64,000 nucleotides of DNA from Scilla litardierei (taxonomy: Eukaryota > Streptophyta > Magnoliopsida > Asparagales > Asparagaceae). Shown here piece after piece: positions 1-10,599 of the stretch. The notes below the pieces were generated by a model. The model searched no databases and was not told the origin of the DNA. It saw only the letters and a list, made by a program, of their open reading frames with translations. Position numbers and translations under genes: made by a program. The DNA lies in the NCBI GenBank assembly GCA_030789695.1, contig CM061142.1, forward strand, positions 278,869,043-278,933,042, given 5' to 3'. The first letter of the stretch is position 1; each line of letters begins with the position of its first letter.

Positions 1-836
1 CTCCGTAATACAAAAAAGCCTGCGGGCGTTTCAGGTGTTTCCCTAGCGGAAGTGATCTCTGTACTTCTTGTCCTGAGTTCCTGGGTTTGGGGTAGGGTTG
101 AGCGTGCATACAGGGAGAGGGTCTGATCCCCCTCGAACCGTAAGGCGTGAACCCTTCGTGTCTCATGTGTCCTGTCTGTCTTGTCTTGTCTAGTTCCATC
201 TTGTCCTGTCACCTTTAGGATAGTCCCGTAGTCGGTAGCACATGCTACGACTACTGTTTACAGGGCTTTACTTTCCTGCTATGTTACTTCTTTTACTTCT
301 CAGTTATAACCCCAGCATGATAATCAACCAGTAAAACAATTTTTAATAGTTCGGTACACTTGCAGTAGAGTCTGACCTCTTTTGTAGACTTTACCTGACG
401 TACAGTTCCTTTTCTTTTGGTGATGTACGTCAGGGGGTTGAGCCAAAGTTCGTGGACGCGGCAGACTTACCGGAGTACGTGGAGCCCGTGGACGTCGACA
501 CAGAGTACATGCTTGACGAGGACCAGACCTTGAGGACTTTTCGGTAGCCACCTTTCAGATATTACTACTTTTAGTTTGCTCTTTCAATAGTTGTTGCAAT
601 GCTTAGGCTTCCCTCTTTTTAGACTTTTTGTACTCGCTGGATATTAACCCTTTATATTAAGGAATGCAACTTCCTTTCTGTACTTTCTGTTGTTTCGAAC
701 TTTATAAATGCAAGAAACTGAAAATATTTAAAATGGTACCCCTACAGACGCTTATTGGGTCAGAGCTTCTCAGCTCTGGCCTAACCGGGCCTTAGTCACG
801 CTTCGCCTCCGTTGTTTTGGGAAGCGGGGCGTGACA
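1..836 (+). mobile_element. 3' part of the left LTR of a Tekay/Del-like Gypsy element
   Basis: This stretch aligns base for base in length with 6111-6946, the last 836 bases of the complete LTR at 3541-6946. By eye the two differ at roughly one base in twenty. Both end in a GC-rich segment closing with GTGACA, as plant chromovirus LTRs commonly do. Because a polypurine-like tract precedes 3541, I take this piece as the end of the 5' LTR, whose start lies outside the window. The divergence makes this insertion older than the Copia and SIRE-like insertions farther right. It could instead belong to a separate related copy, since the 5' TSD cannot be seen. Confidence 0.75.
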
Positions 837-3540
837 GGTTTTAGTGGTGGCCCATGCAGGTCATACAAAAGTTCGGAACAATGAGAGTACCGCATTCATT
901 TAATATCCAGTTTAACATGTACGAGTCTAAGTTAGGTTTCCTTGTCTTAGATGGTAGGAAGACTTAGGTAGACGTCCTAGTTTGATAGTCAGACGCCTTG
1001 GTTAAGAATTAGTCATCCTCGTCTTAGGATACCTTAGTAGCCCTCACTTGATTCTGGCCGTGTTAGATTTCTAGAGTCCTTCTTTTAGTCGTTCGCTCAG
1101 TTCCATCGACTTCGGGCCCAGCAGAACGTAACTTGATTTTCTTAGGAACCTTCCCCTTAGATCCTGATTACAGTCTAGCTCATTAGGAAGTCTTAGTGTC
1201 GAGTTCTCCTGATCTTTAGACGGCCCGATAACTAGAATCCCTGACTTCTAGTGCCTTCTTAATCATTACACTTTTGCGTTATCGGCTGTAGAGATCCATC
1301 GCAGCTTTCATGAATCATATCCTAGGTGTATCCATCATGCGATCATTTTCCTCTCCTGAATCACGCGATCACTTCCCGACGATCGTCGTTAATTCTTCGA
1401 AACCTTCCCCTTTTCAAATTCCGTTTCCTCTGAGAGTATTTTCGAAATTCCTCATTAAATTCTTCGCTCGGTTTAACTTCTTTGAAAACCCTTATTAACT
1501 ATTTAAATTTCTTACTTTCGGTTGAGAAAAAAATATATTCTTTATCTGATTTTTGAAACCTTATTAGTCGAAATTTTTAAGTTACTGTCTCGTACTTATT
1601 TTCGAATCGGTATCCTTTGTATTTCTGTTTTTTTGGAAATTCAATATATCACTTTTTCTAAACTACGAAATTTATTTTACCCGCTTACCGTACGTACTTT
1701 TAGAACACTTTCTAAACTAAAGAGAACTTAAATTTTTATATATATCAGTTCTATGTTCATCGTGCTCATACTTCAAAAGAATTTTTTGTATAAACTTATA
1801 TTTCATTACAAAACAATCGCTACCTCACCCTCCTCTTTTTCCTTCATCTAACTCTTTTTCTGGGATGTAGTTTTCTACCATCTGCTCACTTTTTCTACAT
1901 ATTTTTATAAGTATAAAAGTATATGATACCATATTTTACACGTAAAACTTTTCTTTACATCCATTTAATTATTTTGAGCAATATTTTTTGTCTCACCCAA
2001 CCAGCTATCTCCTTACCTCGCCTTATTTGAACTCGTTCCTACCGATCTTTCCGGTACACTTTTGGTTTCAGATTCCTTTCTGTTGTTAGGATATTAGAGC
2101 TTGTCGTTGCCTGTGTCAATTCTAGGCTAGGAGTGGGTCCATTGGTTTTGTAATGTCGTCATGGTGCATGTATATAGGTACAGTGTGCTGACCTGTATGA
2201 GTGTGCTATCCTTAGGATATTAGTGATTGTCTCTTGTGTCGTGTATGTATACTCAGTGTGGTCCGTGATATATGTATGGAGTTGTCTGAATGATGGTATT
2301 CATATAGGTATCGATAGCATCATATCAGGAAATTCCTTAGACTTAGTCTTTCGTATTATGGTATGACTTATCTTTGGCTGCATATGATTGTATCAAAAAT
2401 TTTGTTTTCTTTTAAACCAAATCTTTAAAGTTTTGAGACTAGCACACAAGATCACAACCCATATCTTCCCTCATCCAATACCACAACTCCACACGTTTTT
2501 TTCGAATGTTTTAAATATGTCTTTGGCCTTAAACTTCCCTTCCTTCCCTCTTCGGGAGTGTTAAGTTTGATTGTTATGATATTGTTAGTAATAGCTGTTA
2601 TTGTTATAGGGTTATGTTTGTGGGTAGGTTTATAGTGAGATGAGATATGTTGTACCGGTGGATAGTTGATTTTGGAACTCAAAGATATTAGATTAGATTT
2701 CTTTGGATGAAAAGAATGAGGTGTCCAAGACTTATTTATAATGCAAACGTGTGACAGACTCAATAGAGAATTCTGGTCGGATGAAATTATATGCGGGGGG
2801 ATGATAACTTATCAGACTTAAGACTTAGACGAGTGGTAGATAGGAGTAGCTACGGAGTATTGTATGAGTTAGGGTGATCATGAGAATGAGTAGAGCATTT
2901 AAAGCATCAAGATTTGATTGTTAATGTTGACGTGAGAAGACATTGGGAATAACACGACGTGTTGAGATAAATGGATGGTTAGGTAGTCGGACTTAATATT
3001 TGTTGTGATTAGTTATAGTGAGTAGGATAAGATGTGATTTTGATAGTTCAATTATTCGGCGGATAAATTTATGAGAAGATATGACAAGGAATGTATTGAG
3101 GACACGACGATTGTTGATTTGTGAAAGGTGTTATAAGATCGACAAAGTTTTTGTCTTGGATTGGTGATTGACTAGAACATCATTTTAGCGATTGATTAAT
3201 ATTGAAAAGAGATTGAGAAATTTGAAGATGTTATTGAGCGATGATGTTTAGTGGAATGGTATGGTATGAGAAGATGATTATTATTCCTTTATGAGAACTT
3301 GGAGTTGGAAATTTGAACAGCAGTGATGGGTCTATAGTTAAGTGTTAGGATGTGAGTTTAGTCGTGGCATTATCCAGTGAAAAGACGGGTTACGACGGAT
3401 TATTTGAGGAACGATGTTGAAGTTATAGGATTAGAGATCATTGTGTGGAAGATGGGAGTTATAGGCTTAAGTGTTTATAGGTATTATTATTATTATTATA
3501 GGTGATTCCGAGGACGGAATCATTTCTAAGGTGGGTAGAA
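837..3540 (+). mobile_element. Eroded or non-autonomous interior of the Tekay/Del-like element
   Basis: The 2.7 kb between the two LTR copies holds no ORF longer than about 100 codons and no motif of gag, protease, reverse transcriptase, RNase H or integrase that I can recognise. The right edge, about 3505-3540, reads GAGGACGGAATCATTTCTAAGG then GTGGGTAGAA and runs straight into the LTR start. That layout matches the usual end of chromovirus pol plus polypurine tract. I see no clear tRNA-Met primer-binding site after position 836. Autonomous relatives have interiors of 5 kb or more, so this is either a heavily deleted copy or a non-autonomous derivative. Short ORFs here are probably chance. 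Confidence 0.5.
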
Positions 3541-4045
3541 TGTAACGGCCGCTTTCCGACCGTTCGTATTTTCTATGTGCACGTACCTTTCGTGCACGTA
3601 TTTTATTTGACTCTTTCTTGGTTTTGGTATATACGATGTGATATGCCGTTGTGACCGTATGGAAGTGTACAATTTTATGGTAATTTTTGGGAACGTCATC
3701 TCACGGCTCGTTTTCTCGTAAAACGGCTGTGAATGGAAGGGCGTTTTGGTTTTTCGGCACCAATACGCGGTTCCCGATTTTATGATATTTTTGGTAGGTT
3801 AAACACGTAATCGGACACCGTAACCCTTTACTTCTCGTCTCCACGATCGTCCCGGTATTTTCGGATTATTTTTCCGATGCCCGTAGTGTAAGATATCTCC
3901 TAATCAATTCTCAGCCGTTGATTAACCGCTAATCGATTTGAAATTCAAATCTAATCAATCCCTAATTATTCTCCCACGTATCATGGCAATTAGTTGCAGC
4001 CACTATTTACACATCCACTTTTCCCTATCACCACTCTCCCTATCT

Positions 4046-4053
4046 CTATATAT
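4046..4053 (+). promoter_or_regulatory. Putative TATA box of the Tekay-like LTR
   Basis: A CTATATATC segment lies about 500 bases into the LTR, followed by a pyrimidine-rich stretch. This is the usual place for the U3/R boundary in plant LTRs. No transcript evidence is available. Confidence 0.4.
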
Positions 4054-4412
4054 CTCTCCCATTTAACCAAAAGCCCAAAGCTAAATATCAAAACACTACT
4101 TCTTCATATGGCAACACAAACCTAGCCGCCAACATCTCACGCTGACCCATCTCTTACTGCGTTTCCTCTTCTTCTCCGGCCACCCCAAGCCACCTCTGAC
4201 CACCTCTGGCCGTCGGCACCCATCCCCCTCCGGCCCCCTTTCTCTCTCCTCCATTTTCTCTCTCTAAAAGACCTATAGCCTCAAGATGGCACAGATCTAG
4301 CCGCTGGCCATCTAACTCACGGCCAGCCGCCACCGACCACTGCCTCCGGCCACCACCCCTGCCAATTTGTTCCCCTTTGACCCCTCTCCGCTCTGCAACT
4401 TCCCTCACGCTC

Positions 4413-4882
4413 ATAGCCCACCTGTAGCTCCCGGAATCTTCGTTGGAACACGCCGTATCGGCTGTTTTTCATAGATATGGAGGCTAAACTTCAACGACGG
4501 CTCACGCCCACCTCCGGCCACCCCCTCCAGCGATCTCCACCACCATCAAACTCTCCTTTCACCCCCAAGCATCTCCAACTCCACTTACCCTCTTTTCTCA
4601 TCTCTACCTCCTCGAAACATCTCTCGAACTCGACGTAATGACGGTTTTACAGATCTGCGCCACCACCGGGAAAACTTGCGGCCACCAGCCATCCGGCCAC
4701 CTACGATGACAACACTACCGCCGTTGGACTCCTATCGAACCCCCTACCAACTGATACTTCAATCACTCTCATAGCCCACCTGTAGCTCCGGGAATCCTCG
4801 TCGGAACATGCCGTATCGACTGTTTTTCACAGATCTGGAAGCTGAACTTCGACGCCCGCGCACGATCATCTCCGACCACCCC
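4413..4882 (+). repeat. Internal direct duplication in the Tekay-like LTR (shift about 358 bases)
   Basis: The segment starting TCATAGCCCACCTGTAGCTC at about 4413 recurs at about 4770. Roughly 110 bases of each copy can be aligned, including GCCGTATCG, CTGTTTTTCA and AGATCTGGAAGCTGAACTTC-like sequence. The duplication lies in the transcribed leader part of the LTR. Confidence 0.7.
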
Positions 4883-5950
4883 CGGTGACAACTCCAGTTC
4901 CGTTGGCTTCTTCTTGAAGTCCTTAACCTTCTGCAACTTCCCGTTTTCGATGTTCATCGCTGGAATTCCTATGGGACGCACGACAACGAACGTTGCACGA
5001 ATCTGTCCTCTCCAGCTTCTCACGGCCACCCACCGCCGTACGCTCATGCCGTTGGCCATCCACAGGGTAGAGCATCTTCCTCTGGTCCTACCTCATCTAT
5101 TGACAGCCCCTTGGACCCTCGAAATACACGTGCATCGCCGTGCACACGTGTTTTTACCCGATGTTGCCGCTGTCGTGAAGATCCGTTGCGCTACCCGCAA
5201 CGGGAAGGAGATCGCTGATTAGCTCGCTGATTTCACGTCACCACCCCACTGTCAGAGGTACCTTGCTGCACTACCTGTGGCCGAGGAGTTCCAGACGACG
5301 CCGACGTTTTGTCGTTCAGACCCGACTTCCGCTTGTTGGACGACATCACGAGGTTGGTTCCCCTAACGAGTAGCAAAACGCACACTGTAGCTAATCAAAC
5401 CCTAAACTAAAATTGGACAACTATAACTAAATTTACTTTATGTACTTGTAAAACGCTGCTCACTGTAGAAAGATCGACAATCGAACAATTTTCTGTGCAC
5501 ATAGGATAGTAGTCGATCTAGGTTGAACGAAACACCAAAAATGTGACTTTGAGGAATAGGGTAGTCCCGACAATCTAGAAACAAACCCTAAATAGGAATT
5601 ATTGAAAAACGCGACTTGACACCGTCGCCGTGACCCTTTTTCAGACGGACTACGGCGGATGCGACGACAGGACGAGACGCCCCGGACAGACGACACACTC
5701 GCCATCACATGCAAGTATACCCACTTGCATTTTTGACCGCGTCTTGGTCTTAAATTGTTAGAACTGTTAGACTGTGAGTGTATTGAACCGGATGTGAAAT
5801 GATAGCGTCCGGTTAGCCCTGACGACTTAGACTTGACGACGAAGTCTAAGCTCGACAAACAACAACTTTTGACACCGTAGGATTATCTTGTGTGTGAGTA
5901 CGTGTGGACACCCCAGAATACTTTCCCTTACACTTGTCATGTCATGTCCC

Positions 5951-6172
5951 TGTTACACAAAAAGCCTTCGGGCGTTTCAGATGCTTCCCTAGCGGAAGTG
6001 ATCTCCGTGATACAAAAAGCCTTCGGGCGTTTCAGATGCTTCCCTAGCAAAAGTGATTTCCGTGATACAAAAAGCCTCCGGGCGTTTCAGATGCTTCCCT
6101 AACGGAAGTGATCTCCGTGATACAAAAATCCTGCAGGCATTTCATGTGCTTCCCTAGCGGAAGTGATCTCTG
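5951..6172 (+). repeat. Four tandem copies of a 55-base unit in the LTR
   Basis: The unit begins GTGATACAAAAAGCC and ends GGAAGTGATCTCC. Clean starts are at 6007, 6062 and 6117, exactly 55 bases apart, with one more copy before them. The last copy is the most diverged. The window's left edge begins inside the equivalent last copy of the partner LTR, so copy number in the other LTR cannot be compared. Confidence 0.85.
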
Positions 6173-6977
6173 TACTTCTTGTCCTGCGTTCCTGGGTTTG
6201 GGGTAGGGTTGAGCGTGCACACGGGGAGATGGTCTGATCCCCCTCGAACCGTAAGGCGTGAACCCTTCGTGTCTCACGTGTCATGTCTGTCTTGTCTTAT
6301 CTAGTTCCGTCTTGTCCTGTCACCTTTAGGATAGTCCCGTAGTCGGTAGCACACGCTACGACTACTGTTTACAGCGCTTTACTTTCTGCTACGTTACTTC
6401 TTTTACTTCTCAGTTATTACCCCATCATGCTAATCAACCAGTAAAACTATGTTTAATAGTTCGGTACACTTGCAGCAGAGTCTGACCTCTTTTGTAGACT
6501 TTACCTGATGTACAGTTCCTTTTCTTTTGGTGCTGTATGTCAGGGGGTTGAGCCAGAGTTCGTGGACGCGGTAGACTTACCGGAGCCCGTGGAGCCCGTG
6601 GACGTCGACACAGAGTACGTGCCTGACGAGGACCAGACCTTGAGGAATTTTCGGTCGCCACCTTTCAGAGGTTACTACTTTTAGTTTGCTCTTTCGATAG
6701 TTGTTGCCATGCTTAGGCTTCCCTCTTTTTAGACTTTTTGTACTTGCTAGATATTAACCCTTTATATTAAGGAATGCAACTTCCTTTCTGTACTTTCTGT
6801 TGTTTCGAACTTTATAAATGCAAGAACATGAAAATATTTAAAATGGTACCCCTACAGACGCTTATTGGGTCAGAGCTTCTCAACTCTGGCCTAAGCGGGC
6901 CTTAGTCACGCTTCACCTCCGTTGTTTTGGGAAGCGAGCTGTGACAAGATCTCACCCGATCGGTTCGCCTAAAACCC

Positions 6978-6985
6978 TATAAATA
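6978..6985 (+). promoter_or_regulatory. Putative TATA box (TATAAATA) of the Athila-like 5' LTR
   Basis: TATAAATA lies just downstream of the Tekay-like insertion point, followed by a pyrimidine-rich leader with a CT microsatellite. The motif CACCCGATCGGTTC just upstream (about 6953) also occurs in the partial 3' LTR near 30636. This supports both being LTR sequence of one family. Confidence 0.5.
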
Positions 6986-7137
6986 CCCACCGTTTCGACC
7001 GATTCATTTTCTTCACCCGACTTCGAATTCCCTCCGCCGTTTCGACTTCTCCAACCCTCAACCGGCCATCCTCTTCCCCCAAACGACCTCCAATCCCTTT
7101 CAACCGATCTCATCACCTCCTCCCTCTCTCTCTCCAT

Positions 7138-7138
<1 letters not shown>

Positions 7139-7178
<40 letters not shown>
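7139..7178 (+). repeat. CT dinucleotide microsatellite
   Basis: About 40 bases of nearly pure CT repeats lie in the leader of the Athila-like element. The Arg/Glu-alternating ORFs on the opposite strand are translations of this repeat and are not genes. Confidence 0.9.
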
Positions 7179-7180
<2 letters not shown>

Positions 7181-7388
7181 ATTCAACCCTATTCTTGCGC
7201 TAACCCTAGCTCCTTCTCCCCCATTTCGAAAATTTGTTGAAAAGACGTGCCGTGGCTTCACACTCCCATCAATTGCACAGCGTTGGGTGATTTGCGAGCA
7301 AGGATTAACTTCGCTTCTAGGTAACTTCGCTCCTTTGCTCAATTTTTAATATTGCCCTATTACTATATTTTTGCTCAATTGCCATTGA

Positions 7389-8324
7389 TTGTGTACATTC
7401 GTCATATCTTGCATTCACTTGCATCACACACTATCATGGTTAGGGAAAAAGATAAGGGTATGGAAGTCCACACGTCCACCTATCTCACGTCCTCCTCCTA
7501 CACTGCCTACACAACCCCCACCCCAACCTATCATCCCTCCTGAGGACCCAATGTTGGACCCGCATGGTTACCGTTTTCTGAGTCTTGAACAAAAAGATTT
7601 TTATAATAGACTCGACGCACGTTCGAACCTTTCCACCAAGTTTGCACTTGCATAAATGCTTATCGATCTCGGAGTTTTCTCCAAAGTCGAGACTCTCTTC
7701 GCTAACTTAGGTTGGTTAGCTTTCTTGAATGCCCACGCGGCGTCCTACCCCACCCTCACACTAGAATTTATATCATCTCTCCGTTGTGAGTCGGGATCGA
7801 GTGTCGTTTTTCGGGTCTGAAACAAAACTATCCACACCACCTTGAATACCATCAATAACATCTTCGGATTCCCCATTCTTGGGGGCGACGCTATACTCCC
7901 CTACGGATATCATCCCGACTTCGACGTCGATCAATTTTGGTTCCGCATCACCCTCCATGATCACTATCCCCGAGGTAAGGCCAAGGCCTTCTCCATCATT
8001 CACCCTGTGTTTCGTCTGGCCCACCGAATCATATTTTACACATTCTTCCCCAGGGATGAGTCCGGGACGGTGACTATCCCTGATCTTTTCATTTTGTGGG
8101 GCATGACATTTGATTTCATTCGTGGTGACAACGGGATTGCCTTCGAGGCCCCTCGCATTCCCATTCATGCTGATGCTTGGCTCATTCACAAGTTACTTGA
8201 GATTAGCCGCACCGGCAAGGGCAAGTACTGCTGCGGGGGCCTCATCACCATCATAGCTTCATATCCCCAGTATAATATCGTTATCCCCAGAGATTTGCCT
8301 CCTGCACAGGACCTACACATCTAA
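7389..8324 (+). pseudogene. Broken Athila-type gag-like (ORF1) frame
   Basis: One reading frame runs through this segment but is cut by a TAA at 7653 and a TGA at about 7818. Between and after the stops the residues form the recognisable pattern TLEFISSL, then NTINNIFGFP about 30 codons on, then PDLFILWGM. That is the ordering found in Athila-family ORF1 proteins (a short beta-rich segment, the FGFP-type motif, then FLLW). The longest open piece, 7842-8324, is 160 codons. The frame is lost just after 8324 and picks up in another frame at 8336. I infer a structural retroelement protein, no longer producible as a full product. The exact family name is from memory of the motif and is not a database match. 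Confidence 0.6.
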
Positions 8325-8335
8325 ATCTTGATGTC

Positions 8336-8566
8336 TTGCGGCACATGCACATGATCAAGCCCCGCCCCGACGGTCGTTTCACCTTTTACTACGGACACCC
8401 CCCAGCTCCTTATACCATTCTGCCCAACCCTGCTCGTATGACTATCGTTCTTGTGGCAGATTGGACATTCCCTCCTGACCCAGAGTATCTGGGGGGGGGG
8501 GGGGGTTACGTCTTCCGTTCCTTATCCCGGGTGCACGCAGATCACCTCCCCCTGCCGCCCACTTAG
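8336..8566 (+). pseudogene. Frameshifted continuation of the Athila-like frame
   Basis: A 76-codon open piece follows the frame above within a dozen bases in a different frame. It ends shortly after a run of about 14 G (near 8491-8504), a likely slippage or sequencing-error site. I recognise no domain in it. It is best read as the middle of the same decayed protein. Confidence 0.4.
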
Positions 8567-8583
8567 GCGAGCAGGATATCCCT

Positions 8584-9036
8584 GTGTCCCGAGGAGACTT
8601 TGGGGCTGGCCCTAGTCGTCCCACCCCGACTTCTGGCCCTATCACTTCTGAGGCTCTGACTGAGGCCTTCTTAGGCCTAGCCTCTGGTGCCGGCATGACC
8701 ACTACCGCTGGCACCACTTCCACTTCCCGTCAAGCCTCTGCTTCTTCTGTTCATCGAGTCGCCTCTATTTGCCTCGCTCTCGAGGCTGAGCTAGCTTCAC
8801 TGTGCTCTCGCGCTTCGTCCTCTGCCCCCTCTGACCCATCCTCTTCGATCTTCTCGCACCCACGTTTCCTCGCACTAGTGAGGAACGTGTCCACCATTCT
8901 CCGCCACCTCACTCACATTTTTGGTCCTCCTCCACCCACTCCTCCCACCTCGCCACGATCTTCACCTCCCCCATCACATTCATCACCACACCCATCACCC
9001 CGTAGGCGACCTTTCCCATTCGCCACCAATGTTTCC
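8584..9036 (+). pseudogene. Ser/Pro-rich C-terminal part of the Athila-like frame, left half
   Basis: The open frame is rich in Ser, Pro and Thr, with one short helix-like segment (ICLALEAELASLC). It ends at the TTTCC target site where the Tat-type element is inserted. The same composition resumes at 24800 on the other side. I see no catalytic motif; Athila-type ORF1 proteins commonly have such low-complexity tails. Confidence 0.45.
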
Positions 9037-9979
9037 TGTTTCAGAGTGTTTTCTCACTACAAAGCGTTGACCGTGGATAACCCGGTCAACGTGGTCAAGG
9101 GGCCCGCTTGGGTCCCTCGGGGGCTTCGAGTCGGTGCAGATGGGGCGAGGGGAAGCCTCGGCCCTGGTTGAGACGCTCGGCCTCGGACATAGGACGACGA
9201 GGGGTAGCCTCAGTCGTCCAGCTAGATGCGTGTTCGGTGAAGGGTGAGGGGAAGCCTCGGCCCGGGTCGAGACGCTCGGCCTCGGTAGGCTGCGCTCGGC
9301 CTCGGCAATCGGACGGTGAGGGGAAGCCTCACTCGTCCAGCTGGGCGTGTGGTCGGCGAGGGGCGAGGGGAAGCCTCGGCCCGATGATCAGCTGGCCTCC
9401 TGCGTAGACTAGAACGCTCGTCAGGGGGCCGGACCTTGGTTCCGTCCAAATCCCCTCCGATGCCTAAGTCAGACAGAGATCTGAAAGAGGAGGCCCGGCG
9501 GAGACGGTTCGACTCGTGAGGAGATCGGAACGGCGTCCCACGGCGTGAGCGGGGGAGGAAGGAGATGTGATGGGGGAACTAGGTCGTTGATGGAGTACCT
9601 TAGGCTTTAGATACCTGAGATGCGGTCCCTTGCTTCGTCGTCTTCCTAGCCCTTTTATAGAGCTCCCAGCTTGATTGCCTCTGGCCCACGTCCCTTGCCC
9701 GCCCTCAATCGTGCCCCCTCAATCCGCCCCCCCGCCGTCGCTCCCTACGCCATGCCAGCACCTCCACATTACCGCCATTTAGTGGTCACGCAACCGGGGG
9801 AGCGGTTATTGCAGGAGTGGGCGAGTGACCAGCGGGTTATCGGGGCCGGGTCGGATCGACATTCGAGAGGGTCCCTTATAGGGTCTTGTGGAATGGGCTT
9901 GAAGGCGCAGATGGGCTCTCAGCCAGTAGTCGGGCTCCTAGGCTCGTGTCTTTTGGGTCTCGGTCAAATAGGCGTAACA
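9037..9979 (-). mobile_element. 3' LTR of the Tat-type element
   Basis: This copy spans 943 bases with TG...CA ends and a minus-strand TATAAAAG box at about 9652-9659. It contains several near-repeated GAGGGGAAGCCTCGGCCC segments. It precedes the TTTCC duplication on its left and the polypurine tract on its right. Confidence 0.9.
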
Positions 9980-9992
9980 ATTGCCCCCATCG
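9980..9992 (-). promoter_or_regulatory. Polypurine tract of the Tat-type element
   Basis: On the minus strand the bases read CGATGGGGGCAAT directly before the LTR start TGTTACGCC. A G-run in this place is the expected plus-strand priming site of reverse transcription. Confidence 0.75.
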
Positions 9993-10450
9993 ATCGGGTT
10001 GATCGGCTTCGGCCGGTTCGGCTCGGCCGATGTGACTTCTGCCGATTTTGACAAGCTCGCCAGTCGATGCCGACTCATTTATTAGTCGTCATCATGAGTT
10101 GGTCCGTTCGATATTTTTAAGGCGCGGGTTCCGAAGCGCCGTCGTTCTTCTGATGCCGCCACGTGTAGCTGCAAGCTTATCCCCACCGTTCGTGGGGTTG
10201 TCTTCAGTTGAGAAGCTGAGGGGTTCGAGCGTCGCCATCGGTGGGGTCGATCGGCCCGGCTAGCTCGGTACAACCGCTGTGCCTCCTGGGGATCCGGGTG
10301 GTGCTTCAGTCGAGGCGTGGTCATAAATGTAGGTCATGATGAGGCGGGTCGATTGGACTTCCCTTGGCGCCGATTTCGAAACGCCGCCGATTCTTCGAGT
10401 CCTGCCACGCATTCTTGTTTAAGTGCTTCAAATTCACCCCTGCGTCCGGC

Positions 10451-10457
10451 ATATAAG
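10451..10457 (+). promoter_or_regulatory. Possible TATA box for the antisense ORF
   Basis: CATATAAGATCC lies about 145 bases upstream of the ATG at 10600, on the strand opposite to the element's own transcript. It would allow independent transcription of the extra ORF. The evidence is position only. Confidence 0.35.
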
Positions 10458-10599
10458 ATCCCCAGCCGCGTTGATCTCCACTTCTCTCTTGCTCTTCCCA
10501 TTGTTCTTGGCTTTCCACGACTCGGAGTTTCCCGTCGCTTTCGCTTCCTTGTCTTCTCCAAACTAGTTAAAAGGTAATTCCTTTCTCGCTTTCGTCTTT

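Larger units (their letters stand above)
3541..6946 (+). mobile_element. Right (3') LTR of the Tekay/Del-like Gypsy element
   Basis: The LTR starts TGTAACGGCC, directly after a purine-rich tract, and ends GTGACA. Its length of 3406 bases is in the range of Tekay/Del-lineage LTRs. It has a TATA-like box near 4046, then a CCGGCCACC-rich transcribed leader, a 358-base internal duplication and a 55-base tandem array. The last 836 bases match the window's left edge. The following bases AGATC (6947-6951) would be the target duplication, but the left copy is outside the window. The LTR interrupts the 5' LTR of an Athila-like element, because promoter-like sequence with a TATAAATA box resumes immediately after it. 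Confidence 0.75.

Noticed and set aside
2452..2763. 103-codon minus-strand ORF in the Tekay-like interior
   Set aside because: It has no recognisable motif, low-complexity composition and no supporting context.
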